Of a stretch of DNA of 64,000 bases, positions 28,434 through 37,824 are shown piece by piece. Each line of letters opens with the position of its first letter. Positions within the stretch are counted from its first letter, which is position 1. The position numbers and the translations under genes are program-made. The notes beneath the pieces are model-generated. The model did no database searches. It was given only the letters and a program-made list of their open reading frames with translations, and was not told the origin of the DNA. Source of the DNA: Methylovorus glucosotrophus (lineage in GTDB: Bacteria; Pseudomonadota; Gammaproteobacteria; Burkholderiales; Methylophilaceae); contig NZ_VMSE01000001.1 of assembly GCF_009858335.1 (NCBI RefSeq), positions 1,302,001-1,366,000 on the forward strand, read 5' to 3'.

Positions 28434-29036
28434 TTAGAGCGAAGCGGCGTTATCGGCCAGATATTTGGCGACGCCTTCAGGAGAAGCGTCCATGCCTGCC
28501 TTGCCTTTTTTCCAGCCGGCAGGGCAGACTTCGCCATGCTCTTCAAAGAATTGCAGCGCATCGGCAATGCGCAGTGTTTCATCAATATCACGGCCCAGAG
28601 GCAGGTCGTTCACTACCTGATTCACTACAATACCTTGCTTGTTGATGAGGAAGGTGCCGCGGTAAGCCACGCCACCGTCAGCCTCTACGTCGTAAGCCTT
28701 GGCGATTTCATGCTTGATATCCGCGACCATGGGGTAGCCAACCTTGCCAATGCCGCCTTTTTCCACTGGGGTATTTTTCCATGCCAGATGGGTGAAGTGA
28801 GAGTCGATGGAAACACCGATCACTTCAATACCACGTTTCTTGAATTCATCCAGACGGTGATCAAACGCAATCAGTTCGGAAGGGCAAACAAAGGTGAAGT
28901 CCAGAGGCCAGAAGAAGATGACCGCGGCCTTGCCCTTGATGTAGCTTGCCAGATTGAAGTCTTCTTTGATCGTATTGTCACCGAGCACGGCAGCAGCAGT
29001 AAAATCGGGGGCGGGTTTGCCAACAAGTACGGCCAT
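28434..29036 (-). CDS. Typical 2-Cys peroxiredoxin (AhpC/Prx1 type)
   Basis: A 200-residue thiol peroxidase reducing hydrogen and alkyl peroxides. The peroxidatic cysteine is C51 in DFTFVCPSE, and the resolving cysteine is C171 in GEVCPAGW, near the C-terminus as in typical 2-Cys enzymes. The GGVAYRGTFLINKQG segment corresponds to the GLALRGTF region. No ahpF is adjacent, so the reductant is probably thioredoxin or an enzyme encoded elsewhere. An AAAGGAGAT ribosome-binding site precedes the ATG. Confidence 0.93.
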   Translation of the reverse strand: MAVLVGKPAPDFTAAAVLGDNTIKEDFNLASYIKGKAAVIFFWPLDFTFVCPSELIAFDHRLDEFKKRGIEVIGVSIDSHFTHLAWKNTPVEKGGIGKVGYPMVADIKHEIAKAYDVEADGGVAYRGTFLINKQGIVVNQVVNDLPLGRDIDETLRIADALQFFEEHGEVCPAGWKKGKAGMDASPEGVAKYLADNAASL

Positions 29037-29235
29037 ATTGATCTCCTTTTTGATGAGTAAATAAAAAATTCTAACAGCGTGCCAGACTACACCGCAAATG
29101 AAGAATTGGATAGCGCCATCACCTTCTGCAGCAATGGCCGGATGCTGTGATGGACGCGGCTTAAAGAGGCATGCCCTGCGTGGCTTATCGTGTTAAAATC
29201 GGGGTCTTTACAGCCACTTTACGCCGATAGCCCAC

Positions 29236-31782
29236 ATGGATCAGTTCGCAAAAGAAACCCTCCCTATCAGCCTCGAAGACGAGATGCGCCGTTCCTACCT
29301 CGATTACGCCATGAGCGTGATCGTGGGACGTGCACTACCAGACGTTCGTGATGGCCTGAAGCCCGTGCACCGTCGTGTGCTTTTTGCCATGCACGAGCTG
29401 AGTAACGACTGGAATCGTCCTTATAAAAAGTCTGCCCGTATCGTCGGCGACGTCATCGGTAAATACCACCCTCACGGGGATACTGCCGTGTACGACACTA
29501 TCGTGCGTATGGCCCAGGATTTCTCCTTGCGCTACATGCTGGTCGATGGTCAGGGTAACTTTGGTTCGGTGGATGGCGATAATGCCGCGGCCATGCGGTA
29601 CACCGAAATCCGGATGGCGAAGATTGCGCATGAACTGCTTGCCGATATCGACAAGGAAACCGTCGACTTTGGCCCCAACTACGATGGCTCTGAGCACGAA
29701 CCGCTCATCATGCCAGCGCGTATTCCGAATCTGCTGATCAATGGCAGCTCCGGTATTGCCGTGGGTATGGCAACCAATATTCCGCCGCATAACCTCAATG
29801 AAGTGGTCGATGCCTGTCTGGTCTTGCTGAAAAATCCAGAAACCACGGTGGATGAGCTGATTGACATCATCCCCGCGCCGGATTTTCCTACCGCAGGCAT
29901 TATCTACGGCACGCTGGGTGTCAAGGAAGGCTACCGTACAGGCCGTGGCCGTGTGGTCATGCGCGGCCGCACCCATGTGGAAGACATGGAAAAGGGCAAC
30001 CGTCAGGCGCTGATCATTGATGAACTGCCTTACCAGGTCAATAAAAAGACCCTGATCGAAAAAATTGCCGAGCTGGTCAACGACAAGAAGATTGAAGGCA
30101 TTTCCGATCTGCGTGACGAGTCTGACAAGTCCGGCATGCGCGTGGTAATCGAGCTCAAGCGCGGCGAGGTTCCGGAAGTTATCCTGAACAATCTGTACAA
30201 GCAGACCCAACTGCAAGACACCTTCGGCATGAATATGGTGGCATTGCTGGATGGTCAGCCACGCCTGCTGAATCTGAAGCAGATGCTGGAAGCCTTCTTG
30301 CGCCATCGTCGCGAGGTCATTACCCGCCGTACCGTTTACGAACTGCGCAAGGCACGCGAGCGCGGCCATGTGCTGGAAGGCCTTGCCGTCGCACTGGCCA
30401 ACGTGGATGAAATGATTGCCTTGATCAAGGCTGCGCCTACGCCGCCAGAAGCCAAGAAGTCACTGATGGCTCGCACCTGGGTTTCGCCTGTGGTGGAGGA
30501 GATGCTGAAGCGTGCCGCCATGGAAGCTTCGCGCCCTGATGGCTTGTCGGTCGACTTTGGCATGACACCGAATGGCTATCGCTTGTCGGATGTCCAAGCC
30601 CAGGAAATCCTGCAGATGCGTCTGCAACGCCTGACTGGTCTGGAGCAGGACAAGATCGTCAATGAATACAAGGAGGTGATGGATGTCATCGCTGACTTGC
30701 TCGATATCCTGGCCAAGCCCGAGCGTGTGACGCAAATGATCGTGGATGAACTGGCCGCTATCCGCCAGCAGTTCGGCGATGAGCGCCGCAGCGAGATTGT
30801 GCACAACGCACAGGATTTATCGCTGGAAGACCTGATCACCCCGCAGGATGTGGTGGTGACACTGTCGCATACAGGTTATGTGAAGTCGCAACCGCTGGAT
30901 GAGTATCGTGCCCAGCGCCGTGGTGGTCGTGGCAAGCAGGCCACCGCTACCAAGGAAGACGATTTCATCGACAAGATGTTCGTGGCCAATACTCACGATT
31001 ACATTCTGTGCTTCTCCAGCCGTGGTCGCGTTTACTGGCTCAAGGTTTACGAAGTGCCTCAAGGCAGCCGCATCAGCCGTGGCAAGCCTATCGTTAACCT
31101 GTTCCCACTGGAAGATGGCGAGAAGATCAATGCCATCCTGCCCGTGAAAGAGTTCGACGAAAATCACTTTATCTTCATGGCAACGGCCCAGGGTACTGTG
31201 AAAAAGACCGCACTGGTCGAGTTCTCCAACCCGCGTCGCGCTGGCATTATCGCCATCAACCTGGATGACGGTGACTACCTGATTGGCGCTGAGGTGACCA
31301 ATGGTGCCAACGACATCGTGCTGGTATCCAATGGCGGCAAGGCGGTATGGTTCGACGAAGAGGATGTACGCGCCATGGGCCGCAACACGCGTGGCGTGCG
31401 CGGCATGAAGCTGATGGCCAAGCAGCGCGTGATCTCGCTGCTGATTGCCGAGGATGACAAGCAAACGGTACTGGTCGCCACTGAAAACGGTTACGGCAAA
31501 CGTACTGTGCTGTCCGACTTCCGTCACTCTGGTCGCGGCACGCAGGGTGTCAAGGCCATTGCTACCAGCGAGCGCAATGGCAGCGTAGTCGCTGCGCGTC
31601 TGGTAAGTGATGAAGATGAAATCATGCTCATCACCACTGGTGGTGTGCTGATCCGTACCCGCGTCAAGGAAATCCGTGAGCTGGGCCGTGCCACCCAAGG
31701 CGTCACCCTGATCAATCTGGGTGAAAATGAAAAACTGTCTGGCCTCGAAAAAGTGGTCGAGACTGATGATGCCGATGAATAA
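29236..31782 (+). CDS. gyrA: DNA gyrase subunit A
   Basis: An 848-residue type II topoisomerase subunit. The winged-helix region holds [14 protein letters not shown], with Thr83 and Asp87 at the quinolone-determining positions (E. coli numbering coincides), and the DNA-cleaving tyrosine is Y122 in [10 protein letters not shown]. The C-terminal half carries the beta-pinwheel repeats and the GyrA box QRRGGRGKQ (about residue 558-566), which distinguishes gyrase from ParC. Length is normal. It heads a gyrA-serC-pheA cluster and has a 199-bp upstream region in which no clear promoter stands out. Confidence 0.97.
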   Translation: MDQFAKETLPISLEDEMRRSYLDYAMSVIVGRALPDVRDGLKPVHRRVLFAMHELSNDWNRPYKKSARIVGDVIGKYHPHGDTAVYDTIVRMAQDFSLRYMLVDGQGNFGSVDGDNAAAMRYTEIRMAKIAHELLADIDKETVDFGPNYDGSEHEPLIMPARIPNLLINGSSGIAVGMATNIPPHNLNEVVDACLVLLKNPETTVDELIDIIPAPDFPTAGIIYGTLGVKEGYRTGRGRVVMRGRTHVEDMEKGNRQALIIDELPYQVNKKTLIEKIAELVNDKKIEGISDLRDESDKSGMRVVIELKRGEVPEVILNNLYKQTQLQDTFGMNMVALLDGQPRLLNLKQMLEAFLRHRREVITRRTVYELRKARERGHVLEGLAVALANVDEMIALIKAAPTPPEAKKSLMARTWVSPVVEEMLKRAAMEASRPDGLSVDFGMTPNGYRLSDVQAQEILQMRLQRLTGLEQDKIVNEYKEVMDVIADLLDILAKPERVTQMIVDELAAIRQQFGDERRSEIVHNAQDLSLEDLITPQDVVVTLSHTGYVKSQPLDEYRAQRRGGRGKQATATKEDDFIDKMFVANTHDYILCFSSRGRVYWLKVYEVPQGSRISRGKPIVNLFPLEDGEKINAILPVKEFDENHFIFMATAQGTVKKTALVEFSNPRRAGIIAINLDDGDYLIGAEVTNGANDIVLVSNGGKAVWFDEEDVRAMGRNTRGVRGMKLMAKQRVISLLIAEDDKQTVLVATENGYGKRTVLSDFRHSGRGTQGVKAIATSERNGSVVAARLVSDEDEIMLITTGGVLIRTRVKEIRELGRATQGVTLINLGENEKLSGLEKVVETDDADE

Positions 31783-31803
31783 CTAAAAAGTTGGGGGCAG
31801 GGA

Positions 31804-32886
31804 ATGACGCAGATCTATAATTTTTCGGCAGGGCCTGCGGTATTGCCCAAGGAAGTGCTGCAGCAGGCCGCAGCTGAAATGCTGGACTGGCACGGTTCCG
31901 GCATGTCCGTCATGGAAATGTCGCACCGCGGCAAGGAATTCATGTCCATCGCGGCGGAAGCGGAAGCAGATTTACGGGAATTGCTGGCCATCCCTGCCAA
32001 TTACAAGGTGCTGTTTTTGCAGGGCGGGGCGCATGCGCAGTTCACCATGATCCCGCTCAATCTGTTGAGAAACAAGAAAGCGGCAGATTACATCGACACT
32101 GGCATCTGGTCGCAAAAAGCCATTGCAGAAGCTCGCAAGTATTGCGAGGTCAATGTGGCGGCTTCTTCGGCTGACCATAATTACACCTATGCCCCCGAGC
32201 AGAGTGCGTGGAAGCTGGATCCGGATGCGGCTTATGTGCATTACACCTCCAATGAAACCATTGGCGGCGTTGAAATATTCTGGACTCCCGAGACCGGAGA
32301 TGTCCCTCTCGTTTGCGATATGTCGTCGCATATTCTTTCCCGCCCGATTGATGTCAGCCGCTATGGCCTGATCTATGCGGGCGCACAAAAAAACATCGGA
32401 CCTGCCGGATTAACCATTGTCATCGTCCGCGAAGACCTGATTGGCGAGACCTTGCCTGGCACGCCAACGATGTTGGACTACAAGATTCACGCCGATAATG
32501 ACTCCATGTACAACACGCCACCTACCTATGGCATTTACATAGCGGGTCTGGTGTTCAAATGGCTGAAAGCCAATGGTGGCCTGGCGGCCATGGAACAGCT
32601 CAATATTCGCAAGGCTGCCATGCTGTACGATTACATCGCCAGTTCCAGCCTTTATGTTTCACCGATTGCGCCTGACAACCGCTCGCGCATGAACGTGCCA
32701 TTCACTCTGCGCAACACTGCCCTGGATGCGGAATTTCTCAAGCAGGCGCAGCAGCGCGGCCTGTTACAGCTGAAGGGCCACAAGCTGGTTGGTGGCATGC
32801 GGGCGTCGATATACAACGCTATGCCCATCGAAGGCGTGCAGGCATTGGTGAGTTTTATGCAAGAATTTGAGCGTGCGCAAGGCTAG
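31804..32886 (+). CDS. serC: Phosphoserine aminotransferase
   Basis: A 360-residue class V PLP aminotransferase making 3-phosphoserine (and acting in pyridoxine synthesis in many bacteria). It starts [16 protein letters not shown], has the PLP lysine K196 in [12 protein letters not shown], and [11 protein letters not shown] near the C-terminus. It begins 21 bp after gyrA; the gyrA-serC-pheA order is widespread in beta- and gammaproteobacteria. Confidence 0.97.
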   Translation: MTQIYNFSAGPAVLPKEVLQQAAAEMLDWHGSGMSVMEMSHRGKEFMSIAAEAEADLRELLAIPANYKVLFLQGGAHAQFTMIPLNLLRNKKAADYIDTGIWSQKAIAEARKYCEVNVAASSADHNYTYAPEQSAWKLDPDAAYVHYTSNETIGGVEIFWTPETGDVPLVCDMSSHILSRPIDVSRYGLIYAGAQKNIGPAGLTIVIVREDLIGETLPGTPTMLDYKIHADNDSMYNTPPTYGIYIAGLVFKWLKANGGLAAMEQLNIRKAAMLYDYIASSSLYVSPIAPDNRSRMNVPFTLRNTALDAEFLKQAQQRGLLQLKGHKLVGGMRASIYNAMPIEGVQALVSFMQEFERAQG

Positions 32887-32895
32887 GAAATATTC

Positions 32896-33972
32896 ATGAG
32901 CGACCAACTCAAACAATGTCGTGACCAGATTGATGCCATTGATCTCCAGTTGCTGGAGCTGGTCAATGCCCGCGCGCGTCTGGCACGTGAAATCGGCACC
33001 CTGAAAAACGGTGGCCCCATCTATCGTCCAGAACGTGAGGCGCAGGTGCTGCGCCGTCTACTGGATGCCAACCAGGGGCCACTATCTGCTGAGGCCGTTA
33101 CCGCCATTTTCCGTGGCGTCATGTCCAATTGCCGTGCGCTGGAAAAAGAGCTGACCGTCGCTTTTCTCGGGCCGGTAGGCACCTTCAGTGAAGAAGCTGC
33201 CAACAAGCAGTTTGGCGGGCTGACCTCGCCCATGGAGTGTGTCTCCATTGATGAAGTCTTCCGCATGGTGGAGTCTGGGGCCGCTGATTATGGTGTGGTG
33301 CCGGTAGAAAACTCGACCGAAGGCGCAGTAGGGCGCACTCTGGATTTGCTGATGGCGACCAGCCTGCATATTTGCGGTGAGATCGAACTGCCTGTACACC
33401 ACAATCTGCTGTCAACGGCGGCTGACCTCAACGATATCAAGGTCGTGTATTCCCACGCGCAATCGCTGGGGCAATGCCATGAGTGGCTGAATCGCTATTT
33501 GCCGCATGCAGAGCGTCAGGCCGTGGTCAGCAATGCCGAGGCAGCCAGCCTCGCCAAACAGGCACCCGACGGCCAGGGCGTAGCGGCGATTGCCAGCAAG
33601 CGCGCTGCCGAGCTGTTTGATTTGCAGGTGCTTGCTGCCAGCATTGAGGATGATCCGCGCAACACCACGCGTTTTCTTATTCTTGCCAACCACGATGTCG
33701 CCCCGTCCGGTCAGGACAAGACCTCACTCGTGATCGCCGCCAAGAATGTGCCAGGTGCGGTGGTTTCCCTGCTGGCGCCGCTCGCCGAGTACCAGGTCAG
33801 CATGACCAAGTTTGAGTCCCGCCCTTCGAAAATCGGCATGTGGGAGTATGTGTTTTTTGTCGATGTTGAAGGGCACCATCTCGATGCATCAGTGTCACAA
33901 GCCTTGGAAGAGCTTAAAAAACGGGCATCCATGCTCAAGGTGTTAGGTTCTTATCCCGTTGCAGTTATATGA
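32896..33972 (+). CDS. pheA: Chorismate mutase / prephenate dehydratase (P-protein)
   Basis: A 358-residue bifunctional enzyme of phenylalanine synthesis. Residues 1-90 form the AroQ chorismate mutase (CRDQIDAIDLQLLELVNARA), about 93-270 the prephenate dehydratase (FLGPVGTFSEEAA, NTTRFLIL), and the C-terminus an ACT domain with ESRPSKIGMWEY, the phenylalanine-binding motif. Feedback inhibition by phenylalanine is expected from this motif. It starts 9 bp after serC. Confidence 0.96.
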   Translation: MSDQLKQCRDQIDAIDLQLLELVNARARLAREIGTLKNGGPIYRPEREAQVLRRLLDANQGPLSAEAVTAIFRGVMSNCRALEKELTVAFLGPVGTFSEEAANKQFGGLTSPMECVSIDEVFRMVESGAADYGVVPVENSTEGAVGRTLDLLMATSLHICGEIELPVHHNLLSTAADLNDIKVVYSHAQSLGQCHEWLNRYLPHAERQAVVSNAEAASLAKQAPDGQGVAAIASKRAAELFDLQVLAASIEDDPRNTTRFLILANHDVAPSGQDKTSLVIAAKNVPGAVVSLLAPLAEYQVSMTKFESRPSKIGMWEYVFFVDVEGHHLDASVSQALEELKKRASMLKVLGSYPVAVI

Positions 33973-34004
33973 TGTAATCATCCACCCAACACGATTCGAG
34001 GCCT

Positions 34005-35171
34005 ATGCTTATCAGTCGAGACATTTTGCGATCTGCAAGCCTGCACCCGTGGTCCCTTAGTTTCATCAACAAACGGCTTGAAACGCTATATCTGCATTAC
34101 CTCATGCCCTCGGTCAAAAGCCAGGCACGCATGGGTTTGTTGCTGGGCGCCGTCATGTATGGGCTGTATGGCTTTCTGGATGTGCTGTTTGTCACGCCAG
34201 AGGCTGTGATCAAGGTCTGGTATGTGCGCACCATGGTGCTCATGATCGGCTTTGCCGTGTTTGCCATCAGCTTTACCAAAAAATTCACCCGTTATCACCA
34301 GCAGTTAATCGGTATCACCGGGCTGTTCGCGGGCATCGGCCTGTTTGCCAAGATGAGCTACCTGCCGCCCAACGCCATTAACTTCTATTACGCTGGCCTG
34401 ATCATCATCACCTTCTGGTGCCACACATTCTCCGGCTTGCGTTTTGTCTACGCCACCGGGGTTTCGGTGCTGTTGTTGCTGATTTTCAATATGCTGTTCT
34501 GGGGCTTGCGTGACATGCCCAGCCTGGATATGACCAGCTATGATTTTTTCATCATCTCGGCCAATATCATTGGTGCCTTTGCCAGCTACATGAATGAAAA
34601 GCAAAGCCGCCAGCTGTTTCTGCGCGAAAAAGAGCTGGATAACGAGCGTTACCTGCAACAGGAGCGTGCACTGCACGACAGACTGACGGGCTTGCCCAAT
34701 CGTGAACTGTTGCATGATCGCATTGAGCAGGCCATCCACTATGCTGCTCGTAATAGCCAGGTGTGTGCCGGCTTGTTTATTGATCTGGATAAATTCAAAC
34801 CGATTAACGATACCTATGGGCATGCCGTAGGTGACATGGTGCTGAAAGAGGTGTCTTCCCGCTTCAAGAATGTCATGCGGGAGGCCGATACGCTGGCACG
34901 ATTGGGTGGTGACGAGTTTTTTGTGCTCGCCAAGGATATCCAGACGCAGGAGGAGGCCGAGGCCTTTGCCCACAAGCTTTTGCAGCAGCTGCGCATACCG
35001 CTCACCTCCATCAACGCCTTCAATAGCAATTCGGTGTCTGCCAGTATTGGTATCTGCATGTTTCCATATCCGCACGCCACGGCGATTGATGTGGTGCGCC
35101 GCGCGGATCAGGCCATGTATCATGTCAAGCGCATGAGCAAGGATGGTATTGCCGTGGCCGCCATCGATTAA
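34005..35171 (+). CDS. Membrane-bound diguanylate cyclase (GGDEF)
   Basis: A 388-residue protein with six predicted membrane spans in its first ~200 residues, a short helical linker (MNEKQSRQLFLREKELDNERYLQQ) and a C-terminal GGDEF domain. The catalytic signature RLGGDEF is intact (G301-F305), and the product-inhibition I-site RxxD (R292-D295) stands five residues before it. It should therefore make cyclic di-GMP with feedback inhibition. The membrane part is probably a sensor but I cannot assign a MASE family. It lies 32 bp after pheA and is followed by a terminator before hisC. Confidence 0.88.
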   Translation: MLISRDILRSASLHPWSLSFINKRLETLYLHYLMPSVKSQARMGLLLGAVMYGLYGFLDVLFVTPEAVIKVWYVRTMVLMIGFAVFAISFTKKFTRYHQQLIGITGLFAGIGLFAKMSYLPPNAINFYYAGLIIITFWCHTFSGLRFVYATGVSVLLLLIFNMLFWGLRDMPSLDMTSYDFFIISANIIGAFASYMNEKQSRQLFLREKELDNERYLQQERALHDRLTGLPNRELLHDRIEQAIHYAARNSQVCAGLFIDLDKFKPINDTYGHAVGDMVLKEVSSRFKNVMREADTLARLGGDEFFVLAKDIQTQEEAEAFAHKLLQQLRIPLTSINAFNSNSVSASIGICMFPYPHATAIDVVRRADQAMYHVKRMSKDGIAVAAID

Positions 35172-35197
35172 CATGAAGCTGCAAACAGCACGCAAGC

Positions 35198-35224
35198 AGC
35201 GGCCTGGCCGCTTTTTTATTTTTT
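35198..35224 (+). terminator. Rho-independent terminator after the diguanylate cyclase gene
   Basis: A short GC-rich hairpin (AGCGGC, loop CTG, GCCGCT) is followed by a T-rich run (TTTTTATTTTTT). It would end the gyrA-serC-pheA-GGDEF transcript before hisC. Confidence 0.8.
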
Positions 35225-35248
35225 GATCTGACAAGCAAGAGGTTTATC

Positions 35249-36352
35249 GTGACTAGAATGTGCGATCTCGCACCACCTTATATCCGCTCCATTGCCCCAT
35301 ACCAGCCGGGCAAACCCATCAGTGACCTGGCGCGAGAAATGGGCCTGCAGCCTGAAAATATCATCAAGCTCGCCTCCAATGAAAACCCGCTCGGCGTCGG
35401 CCCCAAGGCCCAGATGGCGATGGAAGAGGCCTTGCATGACATCGCGCGCTATCCCGATGGCAATAGCTTTGCGCTGCGCGATGCGGTTTGCAGCAAATTT
35501 GGCGTTAAACCCGACCAACTGGTTTTCGGCAATGGCTCTAACGACATTCTGGAACTGGCTGCCCGTGCATTCCTGCATGCAGGAACAGAGGCCGTGTATT
35601 CGCAGCATGCGTTTGCTGTGTATGCCCTGGTGACACAAGCGGTCGGTGCAAAAGGCGTCGCGGTACCTGCGGTAAATTTCGGCCACGACCTGACGGCCAT
35701 GCGGGCAGCGGTGACGCCGCGTACCCGTATCGTGTTTATTGCCAATCCGAATAACCCGACCGGCACATTGTTGGGCAAGCAGGCGCTGCATGACTTTATC
35801 GCCAGTTTGCCACGCGAGGTACTGGTGGTGCTGGATGAAGCCTACGACGAATATCTGGCACTTGAGCACAAGTCAGAGGCCATAAACTGGCTTGGTGAAT
35901 TTGAAAACCTGATTATTTCGCGCACTTTTTCCAAAGCCTATGGCCTCGCAGGTTTGCGCATCGGCTTTGGCATGGCATCGCCGGATGTGGCGGACATGAT
36001 GAACCGTGTGCGCCAGCCATTTAACGTCAATAGCATTGCTCAGGCAGCTGCCGTGGCCGCGCTGGACGATGAAGAATTTGTCCTGCGCAGCTTTGCCCTC
36101 AATCAGGCCGGTATGGCGCAAATCACGCAGGGCTTGCATGCCTTGGGGCTGGAATACATTCCATCGCATGGCAACTTTGTCAGCTTCAAGATCGCCGAAG
36201 CGGGCAAGGTTTATCAGCAGCTATTGCAGCAAGGGGTGATCTTGCGCCCGATTGCTGCTTACGAAATGCCGGATTACCTGCGCGTCAGTATTGGTCTGTT
36301 TGACGAGAATGCCCGCTTCCTGCAAGTGCTGGAATCAATCTGCCGTGGCTGA
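35249..36352 (+). CDS. hisC: Histidinol-phosphate aminotransferase
   Basis: A 367-residue class I/II PLP aminotransferase. The LASNENPLG opening, [10 protein letters not shown], the LDEAYDEYL segment and the PLP lysine K229 in [14 protein letters not shown] are typical of HisC. Many betaproteobacteria carry this paralogue next to pheA, where it may also transaminate aromatic precursors. It uses a GTG start at 35249 with AAGAGGTTT upstream, and starts after a terminator. Confidence 0.93.
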   Translation: MTRMCDLAPPYIRSIAPYQPGKPISDLAREMGLQPENIIKLASNENPLGVGPKAQMAMEEALHDIARYPDGNSFALRDAVCSKFGVKPDQLVFGNGSNDILELAARAFLHAGTEAVYSQHAFAVYALVTQAVGAKGVAVPAVNFGHDLTAMRAAVTPRTRIVFIANPNNPTGTLLGKQALHDFIASLPREVLVVLDEAYDEYLALEHKSEAINWLGEFENLIISRTFSKAYGLAGLRIGFGMASPDVADMMNRVRQPFNVNSIAQAAAVAALDDEEFVLRSFALNQAGMAQITQGLHALGLEYIPSHGNFVSFKIAEAGKVYQQLLQQGVILRPIAAYEMPDYLRVSIGLFDENARFLQVLESICRG

Positions 36353-36384
36353 TCGCCAGGGAGTGATGTCATGAGGAAAGCGCG

Positions 36385-37404
36385 ATGATTATCGTCATGC
36401 ACCGGGAGGCGACTGATCGCGATGTGGCCGCCATTGTGGCCCGCATTGAAGAGCAGGGCCTCGGCGTCAATGTATCCCGCGGCACCGAGCGTACCGTGAT
36501 CGGTGCGATTGGCGATGAGCGCAAGCTTGACCAAGTCATGTTCGAGACCATGGCCGGCGTTGAGCAGGCGCTGCACATTCTCAAGCCTTATAAAATCGTC
36601 GCGCGCGAATGGCATCCTGAGGATACCGTCATTAATATCCGCGGCATTCCGCTGGGTGGGCCGCAAGTGCAGGTGATCGCCGGGCCTTGCTCGGTGGAAA
36701 CGCCTGAACAGATGGCGGCATCTGCCAGCGCTGTGAAGGCGGCGGGCGTCAGGCTGATGCGCGGCGGCGCATTCAAACCCCGTACCAGCCCCTATACCTT
36801 TCAGGGCACCGGGGTGGAGGGGCTGGAGATGTTTCGTCAGGCCGCCGATGCCGAGAATCTGCCTATCGTGACCGAGCTTATGGATGTGCGGCAATTGCCC
36901 ATGTTCATGGACTATGGCGTGGATGTGATTCAGATTGGCACCCGTAACATGCAGAATTTTGATCTGCTGAAAGAGGTGGGGCGCATTAACGTGCCTGTCA
37001 TCCTCAAGCGTGGCATGTCGGCTACTATCAGCGAATGGCTAATGGCGGCTGAATATATTGCCGCCGGTGGCAATCACAATATTATTTTCTGCGAGCGCGG
37101 CATACGCACGTTTGAAACGGCCTACCGCAATGTGCTGGATGTGACGGCGATTCCCGTGCTTAAAAAGGAAACCCATTTACCGGTGATTGTGGACCCCTCT
37201 CATGCCGGCGGCAAAGCGTGGATGGTGCCAGCATTGTCGCGGGCAGCCGTGGCGGCAGGGGCCGATGGCTTGCTGGTCGAGATGCACCCCAGCCCCTGTG
37301 ATGCCTGGTGCGATGCTGATCAGGCGCTGAACCCGCAAGAGTTGCAAACGCTGATGGGCGAGTTGCGGGGCATTGCCGGAATTCTGGGACGCAGCATCGC
37401 CTGA
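36385..37404 (+). CDS. aroF: 3-deoxy-7-phosphoheptulonate (DAHP) synthase, type I-beta
   Basis: A 339-residue enzyme of the first shikimate-pathway step. It has the N-terminal ferredoxin-like regulatory domain (about residues 1-70, MIIVMHREATDRDVAAIVAR) seen in Thermotoga-type DAHP synthases, then the TIM barrel with VIAGPCSVET, GGAFKPRTSPY, and VDPSHAGGK. This differs from the AroFGH type of enteric bacteria. It occupies the place where tyrA often follows hisC in betaproteobacteria. Start at 36385 is 32 bp after hisC. Confidence 0.94.
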   Translation: MIIVMHREATDRDVAAIVARIEEQGLGVNVSRGTERTVIGAIGDERKLDQVMFETMAGVEQALHILKPYKIVAREWHPEDTVINIRGIPLGGPQVQVIAGPCSVETPEQMAASASAVKAAGVRLMRGGAFKPRTSPYTFQGTGVEGLEMFRQAADAENLPIVTELMDVRQLPMFMDYGVDVIQIGTRNMQNFDLLKEVGRINVPVILKRGMSATISEWLMAAEYIAAGGNHNIIFCERGIRTFETAYRNVLDVTAIPVLKKETHLPVIVDPSHAGGKAWMVPALSRAAVAAGADGLLVEMHPSPCDAWCDADQALNPQELQTLMGELRGIAGILGRSIA

Positions 37405-37449
37405 ATACCGCATGAATAGTCGCGTTGCGCGCATTTTCGGTACCAGACT

Positions 37450-37464
37450 TCATGATTATCATGA
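37450..37464. promoter_or_regulatory. Perfect 15-bp palindrome upstream of pqqA
   Basis: TCATGAT-T-ATCATGA is an exact inverted repeat with a one-base centre, 126 bp before the pqqA start and 45 bp after aroF. The stem is AT-rich with no T-run, so a protein-binding site is more likely than a terminator. No regulator can be named. Confidence 0.45.
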
Positions 37465-37590
37465 GCCCGCTTTGGTTGTTTTTGCCCTGTTGCCCTGAAT
37501 GAAGGGGATGCACAATGGCTACACATCAACGCAAGCAAAGCAACAAGCTGTTGATGCCAGTGTTTCAACCCATAATTAAGGAGAATCAAC

Positions 37591-37662
37591 ATGTGGACCA
37601 AACCAGAAGCTACTGAAATGCGTTTCGGCTTTGAAGTAACCATGTACGTTTGCAATCGTTAA
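37591..37662 (+). CDS. pqqA: PQQ precursor peptide PqqA
   Basis: A 23-residue peptide, the ribosomal precursor of pyrroloquinoline quinone. Its E15-V-T-M-Y19 core supplies the glutamate and tyrosine that PqqE joins by a carbon-carbon bond. The N-terminal MWTKPEATEMRFGFEVTMY is close to that of other methylotroph PqqA peptides. An AAGGAGAATCAAC ribosome-binding site precedes the ATG. It heads the pqqABCDE operon and is followed by two hairpins that probably set its high expression relative to pqqB-E. Confidence 0.96.
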   Translation: MWTKPEATEMRFGFEVTMYVCNR

Positions 37663-37683
37663 TTTGATTGCTTGCAGGTTACG

Positions 37684-37713
37684 CAAGACGGGCCGGGTTT
37701 CCGGCCCGTCTTG
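37684..37713 (+). terminator. Strong hairpin after pqqA (attenuator-like)
   Basis: A 13-bp perfect, very GC-rich hairpin (CAAGACGGGCCGG, loop GTTT, CCGGCCCGTCTTG) begins 22 bp after pqqA. Only two T follow, so it may be a leaky terminator or a 3' stabiliser of the pqqA message rather than a full stop. Confidence 0.75.
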
Positions 37714-37719
37714 TACTGA

Positions 37720-37761
37720 ATGATGCCTGAGTGCTGTCTTGTGAGAGTATTCAGGCATCAT
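37720..37761 (+). repeat. 11-bp perfect inverted repeat between pqqA and pqqB
   Basis: ATGATGCCTGA (37720-37730) and TCAGGCATCAT (37751-37761) are exact inverse complements separated by 20 bases. The element begins 7 bp after the first hairpin and ends 63 bp before pqqB. It could fold in RNA or bind a protein at a promoter internal to the operon. Confidence 0.75.
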
Positions 37762-37824
37762 CCAACGGGGATCTGGACATTAAAATAAAGACCCCGAATC
37801 CAGTTTTGAGAGAGAAGAACAAGC

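Noticed and set aside
29037..29235. Small gene or regulatory RNA in the gyrA upstream region
   Set aside because: No frame with a ribosome-binding site and no stable hairpin with a T-run; a TTAAAAT near 29192 lacks a matching -35.
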